A stretch of 33,911 nt of DNA, taken from the NCBI GenBank assembly GCA_039715185.1, contig JBDLIA010000032.1, forward strand, positions 1-33,911, written 5' to 3'. The notes under the pieces were generated by a model that did not search any database, had not been told where the DNA came from, and saw only the letters and a program-made list of their open reading frames with translations. Source of the DNA: Gemmatimonadota bacterium. Lineage in GTDB: Bacteria; Gemmatimonadota; Gemmatimonadetes; Longimicrobiales; RSA9. The position numbers and the translations under genes were made by a program. Below are positions 15,301 to 22,229 of the stretch, one piece after another. The number at the start of each line of letters is the position of its first letter. The first letter of the stretch is position 1.

Positions 15301-15991
15301 GCGGCCGCCCCCGCACCAGGAGCGCTACGAGTCTGGGGGGCTGGTGGTGGACACCTTCGTCGCCGCCGCCTTCGGCCAGAACGCGTACCTGGTCCGCGAC
15401 GCCGCGACCGGGGCGACGGTGGCGGTGGATCCGGGGGGGGCGGCCGAGGAAATGGCGGACGCCGTCGATGCGGGGGGCGGGGAGCTCGCCGCCATTCTGC
15501 TGACGCACGCGCACTACGACCACGTGGAGGGTGTCGCCACGCTGCGGGACCGGCACCCGGCGCCGGTCCATCTGCCCGAGGGCGACCGGCTGCTGTATGC
15601 GCACGTGGGCGAGCAGGCGCGCATGTTCGGGCTCCCGGACCTGGACCTGCCCGAGCCCGACGCGGACCTGGCGCCGGGCTCCGGCGTGCGCTTCGGGGAA
15701 GCCGAGCTGACGGTTCGCGCCGCGCCCGGCCACTCGCCGGGGCACGTCATCCTGGTATCGTCGGCCGGGGAGTTCGCGCTCGTGGGGGACGTCATCTTCC
15801 TGGGCTCGATCGGCCGGACCGACCTGCCGGGAGGCGACTTCGCCACGCTCATGAGTTCCATCCGCGAGCAGGTGCTGTCGCTGCCCGATGCCACCGTGCT
15901 GTTCAGCGGCCACGGCCCGCCCACCACGGTGGGCCACGAGCGCCGCTCCAACCCGTTCCTGATCCCCCACTTCGGGGGCGGCCTGGCGTGA
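15293..15991 (+). CDS. Metallo-beta-lactamase-fold hydrolase (glyoxalase II-like)
   Basis: 232 residues from a GTG that overlaps the mscS stop. The metal-binding signature THAHYDHVEG (His72, His74, Asp76, His77) is intact; later ligands appear in APGHSPGH, VGDVIF and the C-terminal FSGHGPPT. This is the binuclear-zinc arrangement of the glyoxalase II / YcbL group, which hydrolyses thioesters such as S-lactoylglutathione or related small molecules. The length and the DLPGGDFATLMSSI segment fit the short YcbL-like type. It lacks a signal peptide and should be cytoplasmic. The exact substrate cannot be read from the sequence. The stop overlaps purN's GTG by four bases. Confidence 0.88.
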   Translation: MAERPPPHQERYESGGLVVDTFVAAAFGQNAYLVRDAATGATVAVDPGGAAEEMADAVDAGGGELAAILLTHAHYDHVEGVATLRDRHPAPVHLPEGDRLLYAHVGEQARMFGLPDLDLPEPDADLAPGSGVRFGEAELTVRAAPGHSPGHVILVSSAGEFALVGDVIFLGSIGRTDLPGGDFATLMSSIREQVLSLPDATVLFSGHGPPTTVGHERRSNPFLIPHFGGGLA

Positions 15992-16623
15992 GGAGGGCCC
16001 GCCTGGCGGTGTTCGCCTCCGGGGGCGGGACCAACCTGCAGGCGATCCTCGACCACTGCGCCGGTGGCCAGGCCCGCGCGTCGGTGGAGCTGGTCGTGAG
16101 CGACCGGCCGGGCATCGGCGCGCTGAAGCGGGCCGCGGCGGCGGGCGCGCCGACGCTGGTCGTGCCGGTCGCTGGTCGCGACCGGGCCGACGTCGAGGCG
16201 GACCTGCTGGCCGCCCTGGAGGCGCACCGCATTGAGCTGATCGCGCTCGCGGGGTACTTGAGGCTCGTGCCGCCGGCGGTGGTCGGCCGCTTCCGCGGCC
16301 GCATCGTCAACGTCCACCCGGCGCCGCTGCCGCGCTTCGGCGGCCCCGGCATGTACGGCGAGCGCGTGCACCGCGCGGTGCTGGAGGCGGGCGTGGAGTC
16401 GTCCGGGCCCACGGTGCACCTGGTGGACGAGGAGTACGACCGCGGCGCCACGCTGGCGCACCAGCCGGTGCCGGTCCTGGAGGGCGACACGCCGGAGACG
16501 CTCGCGCGCAGGGTGCTCGACGCCGAGCACGCGCTCTACCCCCTGGTCATCGACCGCCTGGCGGCGGACATTGCCGGGGCGGACCACCCCGCGACCCTGC
16601 ACACCGACTCACGGATCGATTGA
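15988..16623 (+). CDS. purN: Phosphoribosylglycinamide formyltransferase (GAR transformylase)
   Basis: 211 residues from a GTG in a GTGA overlap. The protein begins LAVFASGGGTNLQAIL (phosphate-binding loop) and carries the catalytic residues Asn108 and His110 in NVHPAPLP and Asp151 in DEEYDRGATL, matching the E. coli triad. The FGGPGMYG segment is typical of the family. It transfers a formyl group from 10-formyl-tetrahydrofolate to glycinamide ribonucleotide, the third step of purine synthesis. The C-terminal ~25 residues (after LAADIAGADHP) are a poorly conserved tail. It is directly coupled to purH (TGATG), so two of the folate-dependent purine steps are encoded together. Confidence 0.96.
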   Translation: MRRARLAVFASGGGTNLQAILDHCAGGQARASVELVVSDRPGIGALKRAAAAGAPTLVVPVAGRDRADVEADLLAALEAHRIELIALAGYLRLVPPAVVGRFRGRIVNVHPAPLPRFGGPGMYGERVHRAVLEAGVESSGPTVHLVDEEYDRGATLAHQPVPVLEGDTPETLARRVLDAEHALYPLVIDRLAADIAGADHPATLHTDSRID

Positions 16624-18275
16624 TGCCACGAGCGCTGCTGAGCGTCTCGGACAAGACCGGTCTGGCCGACTTCGCGCGCGGCCTGACGGAGCGCGGCTGG
16701 GAGCTGCTCTCCACGGGCGGGACGGCGCGCACGCTGCGCGACGCGGGCCTGGACGTGATCGACGTGTCGGCGGCCACCGGCCATCCGGAGATGATGGACG
16801 GCCGCGTGAAGACCCTGCACCCGGCCATCCACGCGGGCGTGCTGGCGCGCCGGGACAAACCCGCGGACCTGGAGGAGTTGGCGGCCCAAGGCTACGAGCC
16901 CATCGACCTGGTGGCGGTCAACCTGTACCCCTTCCGGGAGTCGGTGGCGGCCGGCGCCGAGGGGGCCCGGGCCATGGAGAATGTCGACATCGGCGGCCCG
17001 ACGCTGCTGCGCGCGGCGGCCAAGAACCACGCCGGCGTGATAGCGCTCGTGGACCCCGCGGACTACGCGGCCATCCTGGCCGAGCTGGACGCCGATGGCC
17101 CCGACGGCGCCCGGCGAAGGGAACTGGCGGCCAAGGTGTTCGCGCACACGTCGGCCTACGACGAGGCGATCGCGGGGCACCTCGACCCGGCGGGTAGGGC
17201 GGTGGCGCGGGAGGCCGACGGCGAGCCGGTCCGCAAGGTGGCCGCCGCGGACGCAGCGCCCAGCGGCACCACCGAGGCGTTCGAGGCGAGCGTCCCCGAG
17301 GAGGGCGCCGAGGGCGTCTTCCCGGCGACCCTCACGGTCACCCTGACCAAGGTCCAGGACCTGCGCTACGGCGAGAACCCGGACCAGCCCGCCGCCTTCT
17401 ACGCCGAGGCCGGCGCGCGCGGAGGGCTCCCCTCGCTCGAGCAGGTGCAGGGCAAGGAGCTGTCGTTCAACAACCTGCTTGACGTGGAGGGGGCGCTGAT
17501 GGCGGCCTCGCCGTGGGCCGACGCGGAGCGCGCCGCGTGCGCCATCGTGAAGCACACGACGCCGTGCGGCGTGGCGCTGGGCGAGGACGTGGCCGACGCC
17601 TACGAACGCGCGTTGGCGTGCGACCCGGTGTCGGCGTTCGGCGGCATCGTGGCGGTGACGCGGGCGCTCAGCGCCTCCGCCGCCGAGGCCATGGCCGGCC
17701 ACTTCCTGGAGGTGATAGTCGCGCCCGCCTTCGAGCCGGGGGCGGTGGAGGTGCTGGCCCGCAAGAAGAACCTGAGGCTGCTGCGCATCCCCGGCGCCGC
17801 GGGCCCCGAAGGGCTCGACCTCAAGCGCGTGCGCGGCGGCGTGCTGGTGCAGAAGGCCATGCGCATGCGCTTCGACGAAGCCGCCTGGCGCGTCGTGACC
17901 GCGCGCCAGCCCAGCGACGCGGAGATGAAGGACCTGCGCTTCGCCTGGCGCGCCTCCGCGAGCGTGAAGTCGAACGCCATCGTGCTCGCCCGCGACGAGC
18001 GCACCGTGGGCATCGGCGCGGGGCAGATGAGCCGCGTGGATGCGTCCCGCCTGGCCATCCTGAAGGCCCGCGACCGCGACGTGGACCTGCAGGGCGCCGT
18101 GCTCGCCTCGGACGCCTTCTTCCCGTTCCGCGACGGCGTGGACGCGGCCGCCGAGGCAGGCGTCACCGCCATCGTGCAGCCCGGCGGCTCGGTCCGCGAC
18201 GAGGAGGTCGTCGCCGCCGCCGACGAGCACGGCGTGGCGATGGTGTTTACCGGGCGGCGCGTCTTCCGGCACTAG
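16623..18275 (+). CDS. purH: Bifunctional AICAR formyltransferase / IMP cyclohydrolase
   Basis: 550 residues from the ATG at 16623; a TTG one codon earlier is possible but less likely. The N-terminal MGS-like IMP cyclohydrolase domain (about 1-195) shows ALLSVSDKTGLADFARGL, STGGTARTL, MMDGRVKTLHPAIHAGVLAR and NLYPFRES. The C-terminal AICAR transformylase domain shows LRYGENPDQPAAFY, GKELSFNNLLDVEGAL, AIVKHTTPCGVAL (the Lys-His pair is catalytic; the usual KHxNPCG Asn is Thr here), DPVSAFGGIVA and SNAIVLA, ending DAFFPFRDGVDAAAEAG and VFTGRRVFRH. It performs the last two steps to IMP. A charged loop at about 190-240 is longer than usual. It is the last housekeeping gene before the tRNA and island. 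Confidence 0.97.
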   Translation: MPRALLSVSDKTGLADFARGLTERGWELLSTGGTARTLRDAGLDVIDVSAATGHPEMMDGRVKTLHPAIHAGVLARRDKPADLEELAAQGYEPIDLVAVNLYPFRESVAAGAEGARAMENVDIGGPTLLRAAAKNHAGVIALVDPADYAAILAELDADGPDGARRRELAAKVFAHTSAYDEAIAGHLDPAGRAVAREADGEPVRKVAAADAAPSGTTEAFEASVPEEGAEGVFPATLTVTLTKVQDLRYGENPDQPAAFYAEAGARGGLPSLEQVQGKELSFNNLLDVEGALMAASPWADAERAACAIVKHTTPCGVALGEDVADAYERALACDPVSAFGGIVAVTRALSASAAEAMAGHFLEVIVAPAFEPGAVEVLARKKNLRLLRIPGAAGPEGLDLKRVRGGVLVQKAMRMRFDEAAWRVVTARQPSDAEMKDLRFAWRASASVKSNAIVLARDERTVGIGAGQMSRVDASRLAILKARDRDVDLQGAVLASDAFFPFRDGVDAAAEAGVTAIVQPGGSVRDEEVVAAADEHGVAMVFTGRRVFRH

Positions 18276-18304
18276 GGCGGCGGGCGGCGGGCCCGAAAAC
18301 GCCC

Positions 18305-18333
18305 TGGAGCCCGGCACCCGAATCCGGTAGACT
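18305..18333 (+). promoter_or_regulatory. Weak candidate promoter for tRNA-Ser
   Basis: TAGACT (18328-18333) lies ten bases before the mature tRNA 5' end, with a poor -35-like TGGAGC (18305-18310) 17 bases upstream. Position suits a tRNA promoter; the hexamers alone are weak. Confidence 0.3.
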
Positions 18334-18343
18334 CCGGGCACTG

Positions 18344-18427
18344 GGAGGGCTAGACCTAACTGGTAAGGCAGCGGTCTTGAAAACCGCCGGGCGCAAGCCC
18401 ATCGGGGTTCGACTCCCCGGCCCTCCG
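18344..18427 (+). tRNA. tRNA-Ser, anticodon TGA (reads UCA)
   Basis: 84 bases. A perfect 7-bp acceptor stem (GGAGGGC with GCCCTCC) has discriminator G and no encoded CCA. The anticodon stem GCGGT/ACCGC encloses CTTGAAA, giving anticodon TGA. A long variable arm (GGGC-GCAA-GCCC) marks it as class II, and the T arm CGGGG-TTCGACT-CCCCG is perfect. The D stem is weak, with one mismatch (GAC/GGC). The anticodon is TGA, not TCA, so it is serine and not selenocysteine tRNA. The 3' end serves as the attachment site of the island that follows. Confidence 0.93.
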
Positions 18428-18428
18428 T
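18404..18428 (+). repeat. att copy 1 (tRNA-Ser 3' end)
   Basis: The last 24 bases of the tRNA plus one T. The 25 bases are identical to 22135-22159, and the last 21 (18408-18428) are identical to 21431-21451. This is the tRNA-side attachment site; the tRNA remains intact across it. Confidence 0.9.
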
Positions 18429-18492
18429 GCGGTGTGGGACAACGAGTTACGGCGTTGTGGCGCCGGCCGGTCCATGTGATGGTAGCTCTCTC

Positions 18493-18512
18493 GGGCACAC
18501 CAGTGGGCACAC
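18493..18512 (+). repeat. Two GGGCACAC direct repeats (possible recombinase arm sites)
   Basis: GGGCACAC occurs at 18493-18500 and 18505-18512, a 12-base period, between att copy 1 and the integrase remnant. That is where tyrosine-recombinase arm-type sites are usually found. With only two copies the functional reading is tentative. The rest of the 18428-18766 gap holds the integrase remnant and nothing else that can be recognised. Confidence 0.35.
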
Positions 18513-18520
18513 GCTGTCGC

Positions 18521-18712
18521 TCAAGCCAACTCCCGGAGCGGATTGTGCACGTCGCCGTCCTCGTCGATCAGCGCCCGCAGGTGCTCCTTCGCCAGGTGGG
18601 TGTATCCAAGCGTTGTTCGGATATCGGCGTGACCCAAGGCGGTAGGTGTCGTCAAGGAGTTCCGAGCTGAACGCCTCGCAGGTGCGACGAGTTCGTGCGC
18701 CTCATGCTTGAA
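18521..18712 (-). pseudogene. Tyrosine recombinase/integrase, C-terminal remnant
   Basis: Reading the minus strand, the frame ending at the TGA 18523-18521 gives LGHADIRTTLGYTHLAKEHL (from 18637) and then about 18 more residues. This is the C-terminal box of phage-type integrases, with the His of LGHA and the Tyr nucleophile of LGYTH. Further upstream, in another frame (about 18700-18665), RRTNSSHLRGVQLG resembles the HxxR-box region (RHTFASHL...), so at least one frameshift separates the pieces. The N-terminal and most catalytic parts are missing, with the antiporter gene beginning at 18767. The fragment's C-terminus faces the tRNA, the usual integrase placement in tRNA islands. It is clearly non-functional. 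Confidence 0.85.
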
Positions 18713-18766
18713 CGACGCACCGGCTAAGAATCCAACACGACCGGAATCACGGAGAGCTGAACGCGC

Positions 18767-20416
18767 ATGGCTACGTGGACCATACTCCAGGACGTGCTGA
18801 TCCTGCTGCTGGGTGCAATGCTCCTAGGCGCGTTGTTCGATAGGCTCAAACAAGACGCGGTACTTGGGTACTTGCTCGCCGGCGCCTTGCTTGGCCCGCA
18901 TGCGTTCGATGTGATTCCCAATCGTGATGTGATCCTGGGAATCGCTGAGCTCGGCGTCGCGCTCCTGTTGTTCGCGATCGGAATGGATTTCTCATGGCGC
19001 AAACTGCGGCGCATTGGTCCTGTCGCCCTCGGGGGCGGGACACTACAAGTCGTGATCACGACCGCGATTGGGACGGCGATCGGCCGGGCTTTGGGGCTCG
19101 ATATGCGGCAGGCTGTTGTCGTCGGGGCAATGGTCGCTCTGAGTAGTACGGCCCTGGTCACGCGCCTGCTCCTTGACCGCGCGGAGATGGATAGTGTACA
19201 CGGCCGAAATGCGGTGGGCATCCTACTCCTGCAGGACATCGCCGTCGTCCCACTCGTTCTGATCGTGACCGCCTTGGGAGATGACAGGCCATCAGGGGTG
19301 ATCGGCTTGGAACTCGTCCGAGCGTTTCTGGCAGGGCTGGCACTGGTCGGCGTCATCTTCGTGCTCTTGCGATTCGTCTTTCCGCGGCTCGTGGAGTTTT
19401 CGGCGGAAAGCACGAATCACGACCTCCCGGTGTTGCTCGCCGTCGTCGTCGCGATTGGATGCGCCGCGGGAGCCCATGCGCTGGGGTTGTCGCCGCTTCT
19501 TGGGGCGTTCGTCGGAGGCGTGATGTTGTCCCAATCACCATTCGGCACCCAAGTCCGCGCGGACGTCACTCCGTTGAAAGCACTGTTCGTAACGTTGTTT
19601 TTCGCCGCGATCGGCACGTTGACCAATCCGCAGATGATAGTCGAGCAATGGAGCGCCGTCGGTGGGCTTGCCGCGAGTATCGTCGTGGGCAAGTCGATAG
19701 TCGTCTTCGCAGTTGTTCTGCTGTTCCGGTCTCCGGTGGGCGCTGCTGCCGCGACCGCGCTGTGCCTAGCGCAAATCGGTGAGTTTTCCTTTGTCCTACT
19801 CGAGATCTCCCGCAGTGCGCAACTCATCAGTCTAGAGTTCTTTGAACTCATGGTCACGGTCGTTGTTGCGACGCTATTTGTGAGTCCGTATCTCGTGGCC
19901 CTCGCAGCGCGTGTGGCTCGGATGAAGTGGAGGGGCTATATGCCGGCTCATGATGCTGGAGAAGGAGACGACCGCCGCTCGGTGCAGGTGGTTCTTGTCG
20001 GGTTTGGACCGGCTGGCCGGACCGTCGCGGAACAGTTGAAGAACCAGAAGATCTCCTTCGCGCTCGTCGAACAGCACGTCGCTCGGGCTCGTAAGGCAGA
20101 AGCTCTGGACATTGACGTGATTATTGGCGATGCCACGAGAAAAGACGTCCTGCGCCGTGCTGGAGTAGGTAGCGCGAAAGCCGTAGCGATCACTGTGCCC
20201 GATCCCGCGGTAGCCCAGCGCATCACCGCACAAGCGCGATCTCTCGCAAGGGGCGCGGTTATTGTCGCGCGAAGTCGATACCAACGCCACAGTGAAGATC
20301 TTCACGACTCAGGCGCGACCTTCGTGTCGGACGAGGAATCGCTGGTTGGCCTCGAAATCGCGTCAAAGCTCACGGGAACTCTCGACGCGGGGATACCGAA
20401 GACCAAAGCCCTTTGA
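18767..20416 (+). CDS. KefB/CPA2-type monovalent cation:proton antiporter with RCK domain
   Basis: 549 residues. Residues 1 to about 390 contain a dozen hydrophobic helices of the Na+/H+ exchanger (CPA2) fold, with family blocks VLGYLLAGALLGP, LGVALLLFAIGMDF, ALSSTALVTRLL, GILLLQDIAVVPL (Asp157), HALGLSPLLGAFVGG and LAQIGEFSFVLLEI. A cytoplasmic RCK/TrkA-N domain follows from about 405, with the nucleotide-binding GFGPAG at 412-417. It ends soon after this domain, without an obvious TrkA-C domain. Likely role: K+ or Na+ exchange for protons in ion or pH homeostasis. Its GC (53-57% on sampled lines) and codon use are far from the neighbours, so it is foreign. A GGAGAG about 10 bases before the ATG is the likely ribosome site. 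Confidence 0.92.
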   Translation: MATWTILQDVLILLLGAMLLGALFDRLKQDAVLGYLLAGALLGPHAFDVIPNRDVILGIAELGVALLLFAIGMDFSWRKLRRIGPVALGGGTLQVVITTAIGTAIGRALGLDMRQAVVVGAMVALSSTALVTRLLLDRAEMDSVHGRNAVGILLLQDIAVVPLVLIVTALGDDRPSGVIGLELVRAFLAGLALVGVIFVLLRFVFPRLVEFSAESTNHDLPVLLAVVVAIGCAAGAHALGLSPLLGAFVGGVMLSQSPFGTQVRADVTPLKALFVTLFFAAIGTLTNPQMIVEQWSAVGGLAASIVVGKSIVVFAVVLLFRSPVGAAAATALCLAQIGEFSFVLLEISRSAQLISLEFFELMVTVVVATLFVSPYLVALAARVARMKWRGYMPAHDAGEGDDRRSVQVVLVGFGPAGRTVAEQLKNQKISFALVEQHVARARKAEALDIDVIIGDATRKDVLRRAGVGSAKAVAITVPDPAVAQRITAQARSLARGAVIVARSRYQRHSEDLHDSGATFVSDEESLVGLEIASKLTGTLDAGIPKTKAL

Positions 20417-20461
20417 CGGGCTGGATAACGCGCTTGGAGCGGCGGACGTCTTCGGCGTCAT

Positions 20462-20764
20462 GCGTCGCCGTCCCCGCCGGAGTTGCGGCGACAGATGGTC
20501 GAGCTGGTCAGGAGTGGGCGCACGCCTGAAGAACTGGCCACAGAATTCGAGCCTTCGGCCTCGGCGATCCGGAACTGGGTTCGCCAGATGGACCTGGTCG
20601 AGGGCCGTCGTAGTGATGGGCTGACGAAGGAAGAGCGGGAGGAGCTGCGCCGGCTGAGGCGCGAGAACAAGCGACTGCGGCTGGAGCAGGAGATCCTGAA
20701 AAACGCCGCGGCCTGGTTTGCACGGGAGAGCGGGTCGGTCCCCGAGCGGGGTACGAATTCGTGA
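20462..20764 (+). pseudogene. IS3-family transposase OrfA (remnant, N-terminus unclear)
   Basis: The frame contains SPPELRRQMVELVRSGRTPE, a helix-turn-helix (FEPSASAIRNWVRQMD), then SDGLTKEEREELRRLRRENK and a leucine-zipper-like helix ending ILKNAAAWFARESGS, the standard OrfA layout. The coding sense extends upstream of the first in-frame ATG at 20483, but no good start is present there, so the 5' end may be damaged. The A-rich CTGAAAAAC near 20696-20704 is where IS3 elements make their programmed -1 shift into OrfB. That shift is normal; the breaks further on are not. No terminal inverted repeat was found on the left side. Confidence 0.75.
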
Positions 20765-21436
20765 GAGCCAACCAGGCCAGCTTGCCGGTCCGGGCGATGT
20801 GCCGAGTGCTGGGTCTCTCCCCCAGCGGCTACTACGCCTGGCTCAGCCGTCGGTGAGGGCGGTGGGCGACCAACGCCTGAAGCGCCGGATAAGGCAGATC
20901 CACCGAGAGAACCGGGGCGTATACGGCCGGCCCCGGATCCACGCCGAGCTCAAGGACGAGGGCGTGCGGGTGGGAGGCAAGCGGGTCGCACGGCTGATGC
21001 GCGAGGCCGGCCTTCGCGGCGCGAGCCGGCACAAGTGGGTCGTGACGACGAAAAGGGATAGGGACGCCCACCTACGTGCCGACCTGGAGCGGCTTCCTGT
21101 ATCTGGCGGTCGTCGTGGACGCGTGGAGCCGGCGGGTCGTGGGCTGGTCGATGGCCACGCACCTGCGTAGCACGCTCGTGCTCGACGCGCTGGAGATGGC
21201 GCTCGGCCGACGCCGTCCGAAGGGAGTCATCCACCATTCCGACCAGGGCACGCAGTACACTTCCATCGCCTTCGGCCTGCGCTGCAAGCAGGCCGGCGTC
21301 AGGCCCTCCGATGGGCTCGGTCGGCGACGCCTACGACAACGCCCTGTGCGAGAGCTTCTTCGCCACGCTCGAGTGTGAGCTCTTCGAGCGCCGTCATTTT
21401 CGGACCCAGGCCGAGGCGAGGATGGCGATCTTCGAC
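20752..21436 (+). pseudogene. IS3-family transposase OrfB (frameshifted, deleted, 3'-truncated)
   Basis: OrfB is spread over three frames. Segment one (from 20752) reads YEFVRANQASLPVRAMCRVL and stops at TGA 20854. Segment two continues RAVGDQRLKRRIRQIH through GKRVARLMREAGLRG. A deletion near 21060 then removes the stretch with the first catalytic Asp. Segment three resumes TYVPTWSGFLYLAVVVDAWS and keeps the second Asp in HHSDQGTQYTS. After a shift at about 21309, segment four reads MGSVGDAYDNALCESFFATL with the catalytic Glu and ends EARMAIFD. There the sequence passes directly into the tRNA-derived att repeat, and the last part of the protein is missing. The element is inactive. Confidence 0.88.
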
Positions 21437-21451
21437 TCCCCGGCCCTCCGT
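21431..21451 (+). repeat. att copy 2, fused to the IS3 remnant
   Basis: The 21 bases are identical to 18408-18428 and 22139-22159. On its left the IS3 OrfB reading frame runs straight into it; TTCGAC is shared by the transposase codons (Phe-Asp) and the tRNA T-loop. The join therefore lies within that short common sequence. Confidence 0.88.
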
Positions 21452-21559
21452 ATCAGGTTCGCCAGTTTCCTGACACTTTTCGGACAGTGCCGGCACCGGT
21501 GGAGTCGGCGGCCGCCCTACCTTAGTGGGGAGGCTTACTGCGACTTCGGAGGTGAACCG

Positions 21560-22036
21560 ATGCATGACCGACGCAGCTTCCTCTCGAGCAGCGCCGCGGC
21601 AGCTGTCCTTTTGGCGTTGCCCAGACTGGCGGCATCCGAGCAGAGCGGGCGCTCACCCAAGGTCGCCGAGATGGTCATCCGTAAGAACCCGGGCTGCATG
21701 TGCTGCAACGCGTGGGCTACGCACCTGGAGGACGCAGGATTCGCGACCCGGATCGAAGAGCTTACCGATCCGGCTGCCTTCAAAGACGAAATGCGGATCC
21801 CAGCGGATCTGCGCTCGTGCCACACCGGCGTGATTGGCGACTATGTCGTGGAGGGTCACGTGCCCGCCGCGGATGTCTCGAGGCTACTCGACACGACACC
21901 GGAGATCCGTGGGATCGCGGCGCCCGGAATGCCGCTCGGCTCGCCGGGCATGGAAATGGGTGACCGAATCGACCGGTTCGAGGTCATCGCCTTCGGAGGC
22001 GGCGACGGAGAGTACGTCTTCTCTACCCACGGGTAG
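21560..22036 (+). CDS. DUF411 metal-binding protein, probably exported
   Basis: 158 residues. The start is the ATG at 21560, with GGAGGTG (21548-21554) five bases upstream; the same open frame continues left into the IS remnant but is not part of this gene. The N-terminus DRRSFLSSSAAAAVLLALP is a twin-arginine-like signal. The mature part carries the DUF411 signature NPGCMCCNAWATHLEDAGF (Cys46, Cys48, Cys49), CHTG (Cys87, His88), YVVEGHVPAADVSRLL and GMPLGSPGME. DUF411 proteins are commonly found with copper or other metal-resistance genes and are thought to bind metal in the periplasm (family knowledge). It is the only gene between att copies 2 and 3, so it seems to be cargo of a very small unit. 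A CTACC/GGTAG inverted repeat spans its stop. Confidence 0.9.
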   Translation: MHDRRSFLSSSAAAAVLLALPRLAASEQSGRSPKVAEMVIRKNPGCMCCNAWATHLEDAGFATRIEELTDPAAFKDEMRIPADLRSCHTGVIGDYVVEGHVPAADVSRLLDTTPEIRGIAAPGMPLGSPGMEMGDRIDRFEVIAFGGGDGEYVFSTHG

Positions 22037-22134
22037 CCAGGATCTGCCGGTAGTCACTCCGTAGTAGCTCCAGCAGATCGGCGGTACGCCGCTGACGGTG
22101 GTCGAACCCTCCATTCGCGCAGATACCTTCGATT

Positions 22135-22159
22135 GGGGTTCGACTCCCCGGCCCTCCGT
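22135..22159 (+). repeat. att copy 3 (right boundary of the island)
   Basis: The 25 bases are identical to 18404-18428. Upstream tRNA sequence is absent here, as expected for the displaced native tRNA 3' end on the far side of an insertion. The sequence after 22159 should be the original chromosome downstream of the tRNA. The region 22037-22134 holds only a 7-bp inverted repeat (GATCTGC 22041, GCAGATC 22073). Confidence 0.9.
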
Positions 22160-22229
22160 TGTGCCACGAAGGTCTCCCGCCTTATCCTCTTCTTCTGCCC
22201 GCCATCCCCCATCAATCCGGGAGGTACCG

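Larger units (their letters stand above)
18404..22159 (+). mobile_element. Decayed integrative island in tRNA-Ser, with three att copies
   Basis: The 3.7 kb segment is bounded by exact 25-base direct repeats of the tRNA-Ser 3' end and split by a third 21-base copy at 21431. Contents in order: paired short repeats, a broken tyrosine-recombinase C-terminus facing the tRNA, a low-GC KefB-like antiporter, a degenerate IS3-family element, the middle att, and a DUF411 gene. Hand counts on single 60-base lines give 34/60 GC at 18961 and 32/60 at 19561, against 48/60 at 9001 in valS, which supports transfer. No intact recombinase remains, so the element should not move on its own. The arrangement suggests two elements stacked in tandem at the same tRNA, later reduced by deletion (inference). 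Confidence 0.85.

Noticed and set aside
18344-18427. tRNA considered as selenocysteine tRNA (selC) because selA is nearby
   Set aside because: The anticodon is TGA, reading UCA, not TCA; the acceptor stem is 7 bp and the length 84, typical of tRNA-Ser.
20854-20856. In-frame TGA in the IS3 OrfB considered as a selenocysteine codon
   Set aside because: The homology continues in another frame after it, and further frameshifts and a deletion follow, so this is decay.
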